DNA of 44,257 nt from Solimonas sp964507195 (GTDB lineage: Bacteria > Pseudomonadota > Gammaproteobacteria > Nevskiales > Nevskiaceae): contig CAZDPA010000009.1 in NCBI GenBank assembly GCA_964507195.1, positions 1-44,257 of the forward strand, in the 5' to 3' direction. The notes beneath the pieces are model-generated. The model ran no database searches. It was given only the letters and a program-made list of their open reading frames with translations, and was not told where the DNA came from. A program made the position numbers and the translations under genes. Of this stretch, positions 8,203 to 16,669 are shown piece by piece (positions within the stretch are counted from its first letter, which is position 1; each line of letters begins with the position of its first letter).

Positions 8203-9336
8203 ATGTCTTTTACCTTCATGGAGGCTTCCGCGAGTGACTGCCGGGCGGAACCCGTTGCAGTCGGTGTGATCGGCTGCGGTGTCATCAGCAACGTGTTCAT
8301 GCAGACGATTGCCAGATCCAGGCTCGTCTATCTGAAGGCTTGTGCCAGCGCGTCCGGCATCAGCGCCAAGATTCAGGCGAAGAAGTTCGATACGACGGCG
8401 GTGACGGTCGACGAGCTTCTGGCGGACCCCGAAATCAAGGTCGTGCTGAACCTGACGCCGCCGCTTGCGCATTTCGAGATATGTCGCCGTGCACTCGAAT
8501 CGGGCAAGCATGTATTCAGCGAAAAGCCGCTGACGACTTCACTGGACGAGGCCCGATTGCTCGCCCGCATCGCCCAGGCAAAAGGTCTACGAGTGGGTTG
8601 CGCACCGGATACTTTCCTGGGCGCTCCTCACCAGTGCGCACGCAGAATGATCGATGCGGGGACTATTGGGCGAGTCGTTGGCGGAGCCCTGACCGTTGCT
8701 TCGCATGGCATGGAACACTGGCATCCGAATCCAGCGTTCTTCTACAGGACGGGTGGCGGTCCGGTGCTGGACGTGGGCATCTATCCAGTCACGCAGTTGA
8801 TCAATCTGCTCGGGCCGGTGGACCGAGTGACAGCGCTGTCATCGAGACCCGCGGAAAAGCGTCTGATCACGAGTCAACCGCTCGCGGGCACGATGCTGGA
8901 TGTCGAGGTCCCGACTACCTACAACGGCGCTTTGCTCTTCAGGTCCGGCGCGAATGTTTCGCTGACCACGTCCTGGGATGTCTGGAAGCATCAGCGACAG
9001 CCGATCGAACTCTACGGCGAGGAAGGAACGCTGCTGAATCCTGACCCGAACTTCTTCACGGGCATCGTCCAGGTGAGCAAGCGACGCGGTGAATGGACGG
9101 TGGCGGATGGACAGGGTCCGGACGACGACCTGGATCTGGAGTTCAAGCCACTCGGTGGCCCGCGAGGCCTTGGACTCCTCGATCTGGTGCTCTCAGTCGA
9201 ACGCGGCGTCGTGCCGCGCACGGACATAAGCCTCGCAATCCATGTGCTGGAAGTGCTGCTCGCAATCGAGAAGTCCGCCGAGACGGGCCGTGCGGTTACG
9301 ATTGATTCCTCCATCGAGAGGCCCGCTGCGCTGTAG
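8203..9336 (+). CDS. Gfo/Idh/MocA-family oxidoreductase
   Basis: A 377-residue NAD(P)-dependent sugar or cyclitol dehydrogenase. Residues about 17-35 hold the Rossmann motif VGVIGCGVISNVF. The family signature EKPL is in HVFSEKPLTTS, and DVGIYPVTQL belongs to the substrate-site region after the Rossmann domain. I start at the ATG at 8203, preceded by GGAG at 5 nt, rather than the GTG at 8197. The family oxidises or epimerises sugars through a ketone, and the substrate cannot be read from the sequence. The gene stands alone with its own predicted Crp-type promoter and sits at the edge of the mannoside locus, so a role on a mannose-derived sugar is plausible. It ends 170 bp before the convergent sugar isomerase gene; that gap holds no clear gene. 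Confidence 0.85.
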   Translation: MSFTFMEASASDCRAEPVAVGVIGCGVISNVFMQTIARSRLVYLKACASASGISAKIQAKKFDTTAVTVDELLADPEIKVVLNLTPPLAHFEICRRALESGKHVFSEKPLTTSLDEARLLARIAQAKGLRVGCAPDTFLGAPHQCARRMIDAGTIGRVVGGALTVASHGMEHWHPNPAFFYRTGGGPVLDVGIYPVTQLINLLGPVDRVTALSSRPAEKRLITSQPLAGTMLDVEVPTTYNGALLFRSGANVSLTTSWDVWKHQRQPIELYGEEGTLLNPDPNFFTGIVQVSKRRGEWTVADGQGPDDDLDLEFKPLGGPRGLGLLDLVLSVERGVVPRTDISLAIHVLEVLLAIEKSAETGRAVTIDSSIERPAAL

Positions 9337-9506
9337 TTCAGGCCGTGGACGAATCATGCTTCGCGAACGCGGCGATATGCCAGATGCCTTGCCGCACACC
9401 CTGTGGCTATCACGGGAATGCGAGCTTCAAGCACGATCTTTCCAGTGACGATTAGTCCCGTCGCTGCTGTTTCTTCGATGGCGGGGATGCGCGGCACTGG
9501 CCTGAG

Positions 9507-10694
9507 TTACAGCACCGCCATTACATCGGTGCAAGCGCTTAGCGTGTGGTAATCGGTCAGGCCTGAGAAGCAGGCTTCTTCGCCATGCGAGCTGTTGTCG
9601 GGCTTGCGGATGCGATGCCAGCAGCCCCGTGCGGGATCGACGAAGACCCGCCAGCTGTAGTTGGCAATCCGCTCGTACCACTCCCAGTGCGCTGCCGAAC
9701 CCAGACGCTGCGCCAGCAGCGCAGCCGCGGCCATCGCCTCGACCTGCACCCAGCTGTACTTGTCGCTGTCGTACGGCGCGCCGTGCTCGTCGTAGCCGTA
9801 GATCAGGCCGCCATGCTGTGTATCCCAGGCGAGCTTGATAGCGACATCAAACAGCTCGCCAGAGCGCCCCAGACGCCACTGCTGTGGTGAGTGACGATCG
9901 AGCAACAGCAGCAGCTTGGCCCACTCCAGCTGATGGCCGGGCTGCAGGCCCCAAGGCCGGAAGATGTTCGTGCGATCTCCCTTGTTGTAGTTCCAGTCGA
10001 TCTGCCAGTCGGCGCTGTAGTGTTCCCACACCTGTCCGCCGCACAGCGCCGCCTGCCGGTTCACCATCACATCGGCCAGCGCCGCAGCGCGATCGAAATA
10101 GCGCTGTTCGCCAGTCGCCTCGTACGCGGCGAGAAAGGCTTCGCACAGATGCATGTTCGGGTTCTGACCGCGGTAACCGGACACCTGCCAGTCAACCGTC
10201 GCTTCATCGGCATACAGGCCGTACTGCGATTCCCAGAAGCGTTGCTCCAGGACATCCCAGGTCTCGACGAGCCAGGGACGCGCTTCTTCCACGCCGGCTT
10301 CGATGGCGCGCGCATAAGCCAGCATCACGAAGGCCAGGCCATAGCAGTGATTGGTTGCGTCGACGACTGTGCCATCTCGCAGGATCCAGCTGTAACCGCC
10401 GGTCGCGGGATTGCGATGCGCCGTGCGCAGGAACTTCAGGCCGTGACGGATCGCGCCCAAATAGGCCGGATCGCGAAACTCGCGATGGGCGAACGCGTAG
10501 TTGATGATCATCCGCGTGCTACTGACCAGATGCTTCAGCCCCAGGTCGGGCACCGAGCCATCCGCGCGGAAGAACTGGAAATAGCCGCCGCCGACGTCGA
10601 TGCAACGCGGATGATAGAAGCGCATCAGCGTCGCGAGATGCTCGCGCAGGAAATCGCGCGAACGGAACAGAGTGGCGTCGGGAGATGTGTCCAC
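9507..10694 (-). CDS. AGE-family sugar isomerase/epimerase (mannose isomerase candidate)
   Basis: A 395-residue member of the N-acylglucosamine 2-epimerase superfamily, an (alpha/alpha)6-barrel. Typical features are the conserved GYRGQNPNMHLCEAF block (Arg, Asn and His of the active site), the Trp/His-rich RPWGLQPGHQLEW block, and a late WVQVEAM helix. The length fits the family. The start is the GTG at 10694, preceded by AGGA and 7 bp after the kinase stop; a longer reading into the kinase gene is only an overlap. In-operon partners are a beta-mannosidase and a PfkB kinase, so the likely reaction is mannose to fructose, as in bacterial mannose isomerases of this family. 2-epimerisation of mannose to glucose or of a mannosyl disaccharide is the alternative. 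Confidence 0.8.
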   Translation of the reverse strand: MDTSPDATLFRSRDFLREHLATLMRFYHPRCIDVGGGYFQFFRADGSVPDLGLKHLVSSTRMIINYAFAHREFRDPAYLGAIRHGLKFLRTAHRNPATGGYSWILRDGTVVDATNHCYGLAFVMLAYARAIEAGVEEARPWLVETWDVLEQRFWESQYGLYADEATVDWQVSGYRGQNPNMHLCEAFLAAYEATGEQRYFDRAAALADVMVNRQAALCGGQVWEHYSADWQIDWNYNKGDRTNIFRPWGLQPGHQLEWAKLLLLLDRHSPQQWRLGRSGELFDVAIKLAWDTQHGGLIYGYDEHGAPYDSDKYSWVQVEAMAAAALLAQRLGSAAHWEWYERIANYSWRVFVDPARGCWHRIRKPDNSSHGEEACFSGLTDYHTLSACTDVMAVL

Positions 10695-10701
10695 GGTCGT
10701 C

Positions 10702-11622
10702 CTAAACGCGCGACAGCAGCGCCGCCACTTCATCCGGCGCTGGCGCATGCGCGCCATTGCGCACGCAGGCCGCCGCAGCAGTGGCTGCGGCGTAGCGCAG
10801 ATGAAAGGCCAGATCGCGGTCTGGCTGCTGGAGCAGGCTGGCGAGGAATCCGCCGATGCAGGCATCGCCAGCACCGACCGTATCCGCAACCTTGACGCTG
10901 AAAGCTGCTTGCTCGATGGTTCCCGACACCGAGTGCAAGGTGATGCCCAGAGCCCCGCGCGTGTACAGAATAACCGCGGTTGGCGCGATGCCGCGCACAT
11001 GCGCGAGCGCCATCGCCGGATCCGCCGCCGGATAGATCTGCATCAGATCCTCATCGGAAATCTTGAGGATGTCGGCGAGGCCGGCCATGCGTTCAAACGT
11101 TGCCGGGAAATCCGGCTCCATCAAGTTCCGATAGTTCGGGTCGTAGCTGATATTCAAGCCGCGTTGCTTGAGATCGACGGCGATCTGATAAAGCCGTTCG
11201 CCCAGCGGCTGGCGCACCATGCTGATGCAGCCGAAGTGCGCGAGCTCGCAATGCTGTTGCCAGTCGGGCGGCAGCAGCTCGGCATCGAACGCAAGATCGG
11301 CGCTGTCGTTGCCGAGGAAGAAATACTTCGGCGGATGCGCATGATGCACCATCGCAATCAGCGGTGACTTCTGCACTGCTTGCGCGAAGCGCAGATCGAG
11401 TCCGGCGATCCGCGACTTCTCGATGATCTCCTGCCCGAAGAAATCATCGCTGACCGCACCACCCCACCCCGTCGACACCCCGAGCGTCGACGCCACGCGC
11501 GCCACATTCCAGCAGGCGCCGCCGGCCGCGCTATACCAGCTGTGCTCACCGGTGCGGACGAAATCAGTCAGCGCTTCGCCAAAAACAAGGAAGCGCGGCA
11601 ACGGTGGTGTTGAATCGGACAT
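10702..11622 (-). CDS. PfkB-family sugar kinase (fructokinase-like)
   Basis: A 306-residue ribokinase-family protein. The N-terminal signature is GGACWNVARVASTLG and the C-terminal one DTVGAGDACIGGFLA, with the catalytic Asp and the anion hole. FGEALTDFV at the start is fructokinase-like. In the family the enzyme phosphorylates a free sugar with ATP in the cytosol. Second gene of a leftward operon (beta-mannosidase, kinase, AGE isomerase) with gaps of 30 and 7 bp. Its place between a mannosidase and a probable mannose isomerase makes fructose the best substrate guess, giving fructose-6-phosphate directly for glycolysis. Confidence 0.85.
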   Translation of the reverse strand: MSDSTPPLPRFLVFGEALTDFVRTGEHSWYSAAGGACWNVARVASTLGVSTGWGGAVSDDFFGQEIIEKSRIAGLDLRFAQAVQKSPLIAMVHHAHPPKYFFLGNDSADLAFDAELLPPDWQQHCELAHFGCISMVRQPLGERLYQIAVDLKQRGLNISYDPNYRNLMEPDFPATFERMAGLADILKISDEDLMQIYPAADPAMALAHVRGIAPTAVILYTRGALGITLHSVSGTIEQAAFSVKVADTVGAGDACIGGFLASLLQQPDRDLAFHLRYAAATAAAACVRNGAHAPAPDEVAALLSRV

Positions 11623-11652
11623 CCGGAGTTCTCTGGTGAGCGCCGCAGAACC

Positions 11653-14175
11653 TTAGCCGTGCGGCAGATCGCCGATGGCCTGATTCCAGCAACGCACCTC
11701 GATCTCGCCGGACAAGGCTGCGGACAGAGCATCACGAACGATGACAGTCCGCGATTCACCAGGACGCAGATCGAAGTAATTGTCGCTGTAACGCGCCGTG
11801 GCCTGCGCGGAATCAATCTGCACCGACATCAGATAAATTGAGGCCGTGATCGATACGCGCAGCTCATGCGGTGCTGTACGTTCGACGGCAACGTCCGGCT
11901 TGGCACCCGCCTGCAGCGCGAGGTCCTTGACTGGCACCAGCAGATGGCGATTCGGCAGAAACTGCTGCTGCACGGACCTTACACACAGCATCCGGTCGTT
12001 CGACGCCGGCGCGCGGCCGGACCAGACCGATAGGCTGCCGTTCGCTGGCGCCGAATACGAAACGCGGGCGCTCCAGTCTTCAGCGCCCTTGAAATCGATC
12101 AGATCGACGATCGCCTCGCCGTTGACGGCCTGCAAGCTGTCGTTCGTGATCCACAGTTCGACGCGGCCGTCGCCCAGCGACTTGAACGAGGCCAGCAGCG
12201 GTGCGTAGGCCCTAGCGGTTGCGAAGTACGCCGCCTTGCCGACACCGTCATAGTCGATCAGGCTCCAGCTGATGCAGGGCCAGCAGTCGTTCAGCTGCCA
12301 GATCAAGGTGCCGGAGCAGTGCGGCTTGCGCCGGCGGAAATGCTCGATGCCGAACTTGAGCCCTTCGGCCTGCGTCAGCATCGTGAAATCGATGTATTGC
12401 TGCAGCGTCTCCGGCAGGCCGGTGACCGGAATCAGCATCGCATTGACCTTGTCCTTCGGCTCATCCTTGATCCGCTCGAGGAAGCCTTCGCTGTCCAGCA
12501 GCAGATCATCTGGATTCATCCAGCGCTGCAACGTCGACAGGGCTGGCGCGGACTGGATGCCGAACTCGCTGATGAAACGTCCCTGGTCTTCGGCATAGCG
12601 GGTGTAGGCCACGCCAGCGGGACTGCGATCGATGCCACCGACTAGTTCCTGGTCCGGCACCGGCGGAATGCCATGCCAGACCGTCCAGTTGTGAATGTCG
12701 CCAGCGCGCATGCTGTTCGGGCTGGGCCCACCGAACGGACTGCCAGGCCAGTACGGAGTCTGCGCATCGAGGCGTGCAATCGCGTCGGGAATGATCTGAT
12801 CGTAGTACAGCGCACCCTGCAGTGGCTGCTCCACGCGGGTCATCTGGTTGATCAGGTCCTGCAGCACCTGGCATTCGTTGTTGCCGCACCACAGCGCCAG
12901 AGACGGATGGTTACGCAGGCGACGGATCTGGAACTCGACTTCCTCGCGGACGCTAGCTACAAAGGCAGGATCGTCCTGCGGATACGGCGCGCAGGCGAAC
13001 ATGAAGTCCTGCCAGACCAGCACGCCGAGCCGATCGCAGAGTTCGTAGAACAGCTCATGCTCGTAGATGCCGCCGCCCCAGACGCGGAGCATGTTCATGT
13101 TGGCAGCGACAGTCTGGCGGATCAGATCCGTGTAGCGCGCCACGTCGACCGTGCCGACAAATGACGTGGCCGGAATCCAGTTCGCGCCACGCGCGAAGAT
13201 CGCCACGCCATTGAGGACGAAGCGAAAGAAATTCGTGCCGGGCTCGTCGGCATCGGCGGAAGTGTCGAGCTGGATCGTGCGGATGCCGACCTGGCGCGAC
13301 AGGGTATCGACCTGCACGCTGTTCAACAGCAGGTTGACCCTGAGTGTGTACAGCGGCTGCGCGCCCAGATCTGCCGTCCACCACAACTGGGCGTCGGCGA
13401 CGTCCAGCGCAACGCTGCAGCGTTCCTGCGCCGGCAGCCGGCGCTGCGCGACGAGCACGCCATTGGGATCGAGCAACGCCACCTCGGCGCTCAGGCCGTC
13501 GGCGGCAGCAACCCGCTCAACATTGAATTCAATACGCACACTGGCATGGGGCTCATGCAACGCGAGCGTCGAAAAATGTAGATTCGTCACACGCGCCGCA
13601 GCACATCGCTCCAGGCGCACAGGCAGCCACGGACCGACCGTCGGCAGATACGGGCCCCAGTCCCAACCCCAGCCGAACTGCGCCTTGCGGATGAAGTTGC
13701 GTTTGCTGATCGCAGTCTTCTCGCTGGCCAGAGGCCATAGCGCCATCTTCTTGTCGGCGACACGCTGGCTTGCCGGCGCGAAGATGATGGCCAGGCTATT
13801 CGACCCCTGCACGCACAAGCGGCTTGCGACTTCAAAGCGCCAGGGCCGGAACATGTTGTCGGTGGCGCCGAGCAGTTCGCCGTTGAGGTAGATCGCCGCA
13901 AAGGTGTCGAGACCTTCAAACAGCAGTTCGATGCGCTCGCCAGCAGCCGGGGCTGTCTCGAACTCGGTGCGCCAGCACCACTCGCGATCCGCAACCCAGG
14001 CGACATCCTTCTCGACCCGCCCTGCGTAGGGGTCGCCAATGCGTCCTGCCGCAGCCAGCGCGAGATAGGTGTCGCCCGGAATCGTCGCGTCAACCCAGCC
14101 GGCATCCGCCGTTTCGCCGAGGCTGGCAAGGGCCATGCCTGCATCAAAATCCCTGATCTTCCAGTGCTCAAACAT
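11653..14175 (-). CDS. GH2 beta-mannosidase, cytosolic
   Basis: An 840-residue glycoside hydrolase family 2 enzyme of the beta-mannosidase type. It has the jelly-roll N-terminal domain (EGLDTFAAIYLNG, DNMFRPWRFEV), the mannosidase hallmark QFGWGWDWGPYLPTVG, the barrel segment RVWGGGIYE, the acid/base Glu434 in WCGNNEC, and the nucleophile Glu537 in ISEFGIQS. No signal peptide is present, so it acts inside the cell on imported beta-mannosides. I start at the ATG at 14175, which has GGAGAG upstream; any longer reading runs into the divergent regulator gene. First gene of the operon with the kinase and isomerase, under a predicted Crp-type promoter. Released mannose would be passed to the two downstream enzymes. 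Confidence 0.92.
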   Translation of the reverse strand: MFEHWKIRDFDAGMALASLGETADAGWVDATIPGDTYLALAAAGRIGDPYAGRVEKDVAWVADREWCWRTEFETAPAAGERIELLFEGLDTFAAIYLNGELLGATDNMFRPWRFEVASRLCVQGSNSLAIIFAPASQRVADKKMALWPLASEKTAISKRNFIRKAQFGWGWDWGPYLPTVGPWLPVRLERCAAARVTNLHFSTLALHEPHASVRIEFNVERVAAADGLSAEVALLDPNGVLVAQRRLPAQERCSVALDVADAQLWWTADLGAQPLYTLRVNLLLNSVQVDTLSRQVGIRTIQLDTSADADEPGTNFFRFVLNGVAIFARGANWIPATSFVGTVDVARYTDLIRQTVAANMNMLRVWGGGIYEHELFYELCDRLGVLVWQDFMFACAPYPQDDPAFVASVREEVEFQIRRLRNHPSLALWCGNNECQVLQDLINQMTRVEQPLQGALYYDQIIPDAIARLDAQTPYWPGSPFGGPSPNSMRAGDIHNWTVWHGIPPVPDQELVGGIDRSPAGVAYTRYAEDQGRFISEFGIQSAPALSTLQRWMNPDDLLLDSEGFLERIKDEPKDKVNAMLIPVTGLPETLQQYIDFTMLTQAEGLKFGIEHFRRRKPHCSGTLIWQLNDCWPCISWSLIDYDGVGKAAYFATARAYAPLLASFKSLGDGRVELWITNDSLQAVNGEAIVDLIDFKGAEDWSARVSYSAPANGSLSVWSGRAPASNDRMLCVRSVQQQFLPNRHLLVPVKDLALQAGAKPDVAVERTAPHELRVSITASIYLMSVQIDSAQATARYSDNYFDLRPGESRTVIVRDALSAALSGEIEVRCWNQAIGDLPHG

Positions 14176-14226
14176 TGAAGCTCTCCTCGAACCGCAGGCC
14201 TTGCCGGTCTGTTCTGGTCTGGACGC

Positions 14227-14269
14227 AGTATGGAGCTTGCATCGGTGACTGCCTGTCAAAAACTGGACA
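14227..14269 (-). promoter_or_regulatory. Predicted Crp/Fnr-type operator and class II promoter for the mannosidase operon
   Basis: The palindrome TGTCAAAAACTGGACA is at 14254-14269. On the minus strand its proximal half reads TTTTTGACAGG and is followed after 21 bp by CATACT (14232-14227), a 4/6 match to the -10 consensus, which places the palindrome at -41.5. It lies 50 bp before the start codon of the divergent Crp-type regulator gene, so it may also mediate autoregulation. No good -10 is seen at the same distance on that side. Confidence 0.65.
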
Positions 14270-14319
14270 CTCAGCTTGAGGATTGAACTGCTGTAAGGTG
14301 CGCGGATCAGGAGATCGCA

Positions 14320-15129
14320 ATGCCCAATAGCCCCTCGGAGCAGGGACACAAGCACGGAGTCATGAGCGCAGCAGACGTCGCGACGGTCGTACAGCTCATG
14401 CGCGACTGGCGCGGCTTTGCCTACGTGCCGGCCGAGGCGCATCAATGGCTCGCTGAGCGCGCCAGCTTCAAGCAGTTCAGCACCGGCAAGCTGGTCTACA
14501 TGTCCGGTGATCCGGCGACGTCGCTCTACGCGGTGATCCGTGGCGTGTTCCGGATCTACCTCAGTTCACAGGGCGGCGATCAGATCACGCTCGAAGAAGT
14601 CGTCCCCGGCGGCTGGTTTCCGCATATCGTCCCGGCCGATCCGCAGCGCTACTTCGCCAACTGCATCTGCCAGCAGGAGGCGACTGTTGCGGCGATTCCG
14701 ATCGTCGTCGTCAACGAATTCGCCGAACGCTGGCCGCTGTACTACAAAGGCCTGTATCGCGAGTTCGGTGATCGCGCGGGAGCGATCGCCGCGCGCATCG
14801 AGCTGCTCAGTCTGCACAATCTCAAAGTGCGTCTGGCGGTGTATCTGCTGCGCCTGGCCAAAGTGCGCGGACAAGCTGAAACCAGCGGAGCCGTGTGGAT
14901 CGGTGCCGAGGACAGTCAAACGGAAGTCGGCTCGCGCGTCGGTGGCACTCGCCAGGGCGTCAACACTATCCTCAAGACCTGGAACAAGAGGCAGATCATC
15001 GAATCCCACAAGGACGGCGTGCGGATCCTCGACATCGTGCGGCTGACCGCCGAGGCGCGCAGCTCCGGCTTCGATGTGCAGGCTTATCTGGCTGGCTATC
15101 ACGGCGGCTGGCAGGGCGGCCGCAAATAG
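14320..15129 (+). CDS. Crp/Fnr-family transcriptional regulator
   Basis: A 269-residue protein with an N-terminal cyclic-nucleotide-binding-type beta-barrel (about residues 35-150; FSTGKLVYMSGDPATSLYAV and GVFRIYL), a long dimer helix, and a C-terminal winged helix (about 190-245). The recognition helix GGTRQGVNTILKTW aligns with the Crp segment CSRETVGRILKML. Arg is kept but the Glu that reads TGTGA half-sites is Gln, in line with the different TGTC half-site found here. GGAG precedes the ATG by 6 nt. The cAMP-contact residues of true Crp are not evident, so the effector is unknown and could be a sugar or nothing. It is divergent from the mannosidase operon and is the best candidate regulator of the four shared promoters. 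Confidence 0.88.
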   Translation: MPNSPSEQGHKHGVMSAADVATVVQLMRDWRGFAYVPAEAHQWLAERASFKQFSTGKLVYMSGDPATSLYAVIRGVFRIYLSSQGGDQITLEEVVPGGWFPHIVPADPQRYFANCICQQEATVAAIPIVVVNEFAERWPLYYKGLYREFGDRAGAIAARIELLSLHNLKVRLAVYLLRLAKVRGQAETSGAVWIGAEDSQTEVGSRVGGTRQGVNTILKTWNKRQIIESHKDGVRILDIVRLTAEARSSGFDVQAYLAGYHGGWQGGRK

Positions 15130-15142
15130 GGAAGCTCCAGAA

Positions 15143-15231
15143 TTCCCCCCTCTGGGGGAGGGTTAGGGAGAGAGCTCGCCGACTGCGTCGGCGCCCTCTC
15201 TCCAACTCTCTCCCGCAAGCGGGAGGGAGAA
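15143..15231. repeat. Dispersed G/C-tract palindromic repeat, copy 2
   Basis: Left arm around GGGGGAGGGTTAGGGAGAGA and right arm around CCCTCTCTCCAACTCTCTCC with a GCAAGC hairpin. It is the same family as 4388-4502. A short inner hairpin GCCGAC-tgc-GTCGGC separates the arms. It lies between two convergent genes and could work as a two-way terminator. Confidence 0.7.
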
Positions 15232-15250
15232 CCGCTAGTCTCCGCCGTCC

Positions 15251-16669
15251 TTACAGCTTCCCCAAGGCCCGCTGTGTCTCTTCATGCGTCGCTCGCGTGA
15301 TCGGATAGAAACCCAAGGCGACAATCGCCAAGCCGCATAGTCCGCCCATCGCGGCGACATAGATCCATGCAAGGCGATCGACAATCAGCGGATCAACCGT
15401 CTCCGGACTGGCGCGTTCCGGAAAGCCGATCACGGTGAGTGCTACACCCGACAGGAACACGCCCATGCCGGACACCGCCTTGTTGGTCATGACAAAGGCG
15501 GCAAACATCAGGCCTTCCATGCGCTGGCCGGTCTTCAGCTCGAAGTGATCCGCAACGTCTGCGCCCATCGACGTGGCGAGGATCAGTGCCGCAATGACGC
15601 ACATCGTCAGCAACACCTGCTTGCCGATCAGCCAGGGCAGCAGTGCGTCCATCTGCACGGGCATCAAGCCGAGCAGCCCGAGCACGACCGGCACGATGAC
15701 AACCACCAGCGCGATGCTGTACAGAGTCATCGTTGTTTCCTTCTTGCCGAAGCGCTTCGACAGCTGGATGACGACCAATGCCAGAATCAGCCCCCAGATC
15801 AGAGCGCCGGCGATGATCGCCAGATGCTCCGTATTCAGACGCCAGAAATAGGTGCTGACGTAGGTCCCGATGTTGGTCGAGAAGCCGACCGCAATCGCAA
15901 ACAGCATCGAACACGCCAGGATGCTCAGGTAGGCGCGATCCTGCAGCAGGATTTTCATGCCGCGCCAAAGCTCGCCCAGACCGACCCGCTCGGCGTTCTG
16001 GCTGGTCGCGAGCGTGGGAATGCGGTGATGGGTGCCCCAGGCCGACAGCAGCACGCTGAACAACATCACGGTCGCGGCGACAGCGCCGTAATGGACATAC
16101 CCGCTAGCATTGAGCTGCCCGACCGGCTGGTCCGCGGTCGGCAGCAGGAACAGCTTGAACACCAGCACCGCCATGCCGACGCTGCCAACCGCCATAAACA
16201 GCGCACGATAAGTCGCGATGCTGGTGCGTTCGTTGTAGTCGCTGGTGAATTCCGGCAACAGCGCAGAGGCCGGAATCTCGTAGCATGCCAGTGCGACACG
16301 TACCGCGGCCGACGTCAGCAGCAGATAGACGAACTGCACCTCATGTCTGCCGGCCGGCGGCGACCACAGCAGGAAGTATGCGAACGCCAGCGGCAGCGCC
16401 GACGCATACATGAACGGATGACGACGACCCCAGCGCGATTTCAGGTGATCGGAGTAGTGGCCGATCAGCGGATCGGACACCGCGTCGATCAGCATGGCGA
16501 TCATGATCGCTGTGCCGACCCAGGAGGCCGGCAGGCCGACGACCTGGTTGTAGTACAGCATCAGCAGGGCATTGAAACCCTGGTCCTTGATGCCGAAAGC
16601 GACCGTGCCCAGGCCGTAGGCCAGCTTGGTGCGGATCGGTAATTTCAATGCGGCTGCAGCGGCGTTCAT
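15251..16669 (-). CDS. GPH-family sugar:cation symporter (MFS)
   Basis: A 472-residue transporter with about 12 membrane segments. It belongs to the glycoside-pentoside-hexuronide:cation symporter group, shown by KLAYGLGTVAFGIKDQGFN at the start, DAVSDPLIGHYSD (the conserved Asp-containing loop), RWGRRHPFMY and a late MGADVADHFELKTGQRMEG block. Such proteins carry oligosaccharides across the inner membrane with Na+ or H+. The ATG at 16669 overlaps the stop of the carboxylesterase gene (ATGA), so the two are translationally coupled. With the TonB receptor at the outer membrane and the cytosolic mannosidase, it completes an uptake path for mannosides. Confidence 0.88.
   Translation of the reverse strand: MNAAAAALKLPIRTKLAYGLGTVAFGIKDQGFNALLMLYYNQVVGLPASWVGTAIMIAMLIDAVSDPLIGHYSDHLKSRWGRRHPFMYASALPLAFAYFLLWSPPAGRHEVQFVYLLLTSAAVRVALACYEIPASALLPEFTSDYNERTSIATYRALFMAVGSVGMAVLVFKLFLLPTADQPVGQLNASGYVHYGAVAATVMLFSVLLSAWGTHHRIPTLATSQNAERVGLGELWRGMKILLQDRAYLSILACSMLFAIAVGFSTNIGTYVSTYFWRLNTEHLAIIAGALIWGLILALVVIQLSKRFGKKETTMTLYSIALVVVIVPVVLGLLGLMPVQMDALLPWLIGKQVLLTMCVIAALILATSMGADVADHFELKTGQRMEGLMFAAFVMTNKAVSGMGVFLSGVALTVIGFPERASPETVDPLIVDRLAWIYVAAMGGLCGLAIVALGFYPITRATHEETQRALGKL

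Noticed and set aside
9337..9506. Possible gene remnant between the Gfo/Idh and AGE genes
   Set aside because: A short minus-strand reading has no recognisable motif; it is likely plain intergenic DNA.
11653..14445. A longer beta-mannosidase start beyond 14175
   Set aside because: It would overlap the divergent Crp-type gene and its promoter, and the ATG at 14175 has a strong ribosome site.
15545..16642. A 365-codon plus-strand frame
   Set aside because: Antisense to the GPH symporter; the product is Gln/Arg-rich and not protein-like.
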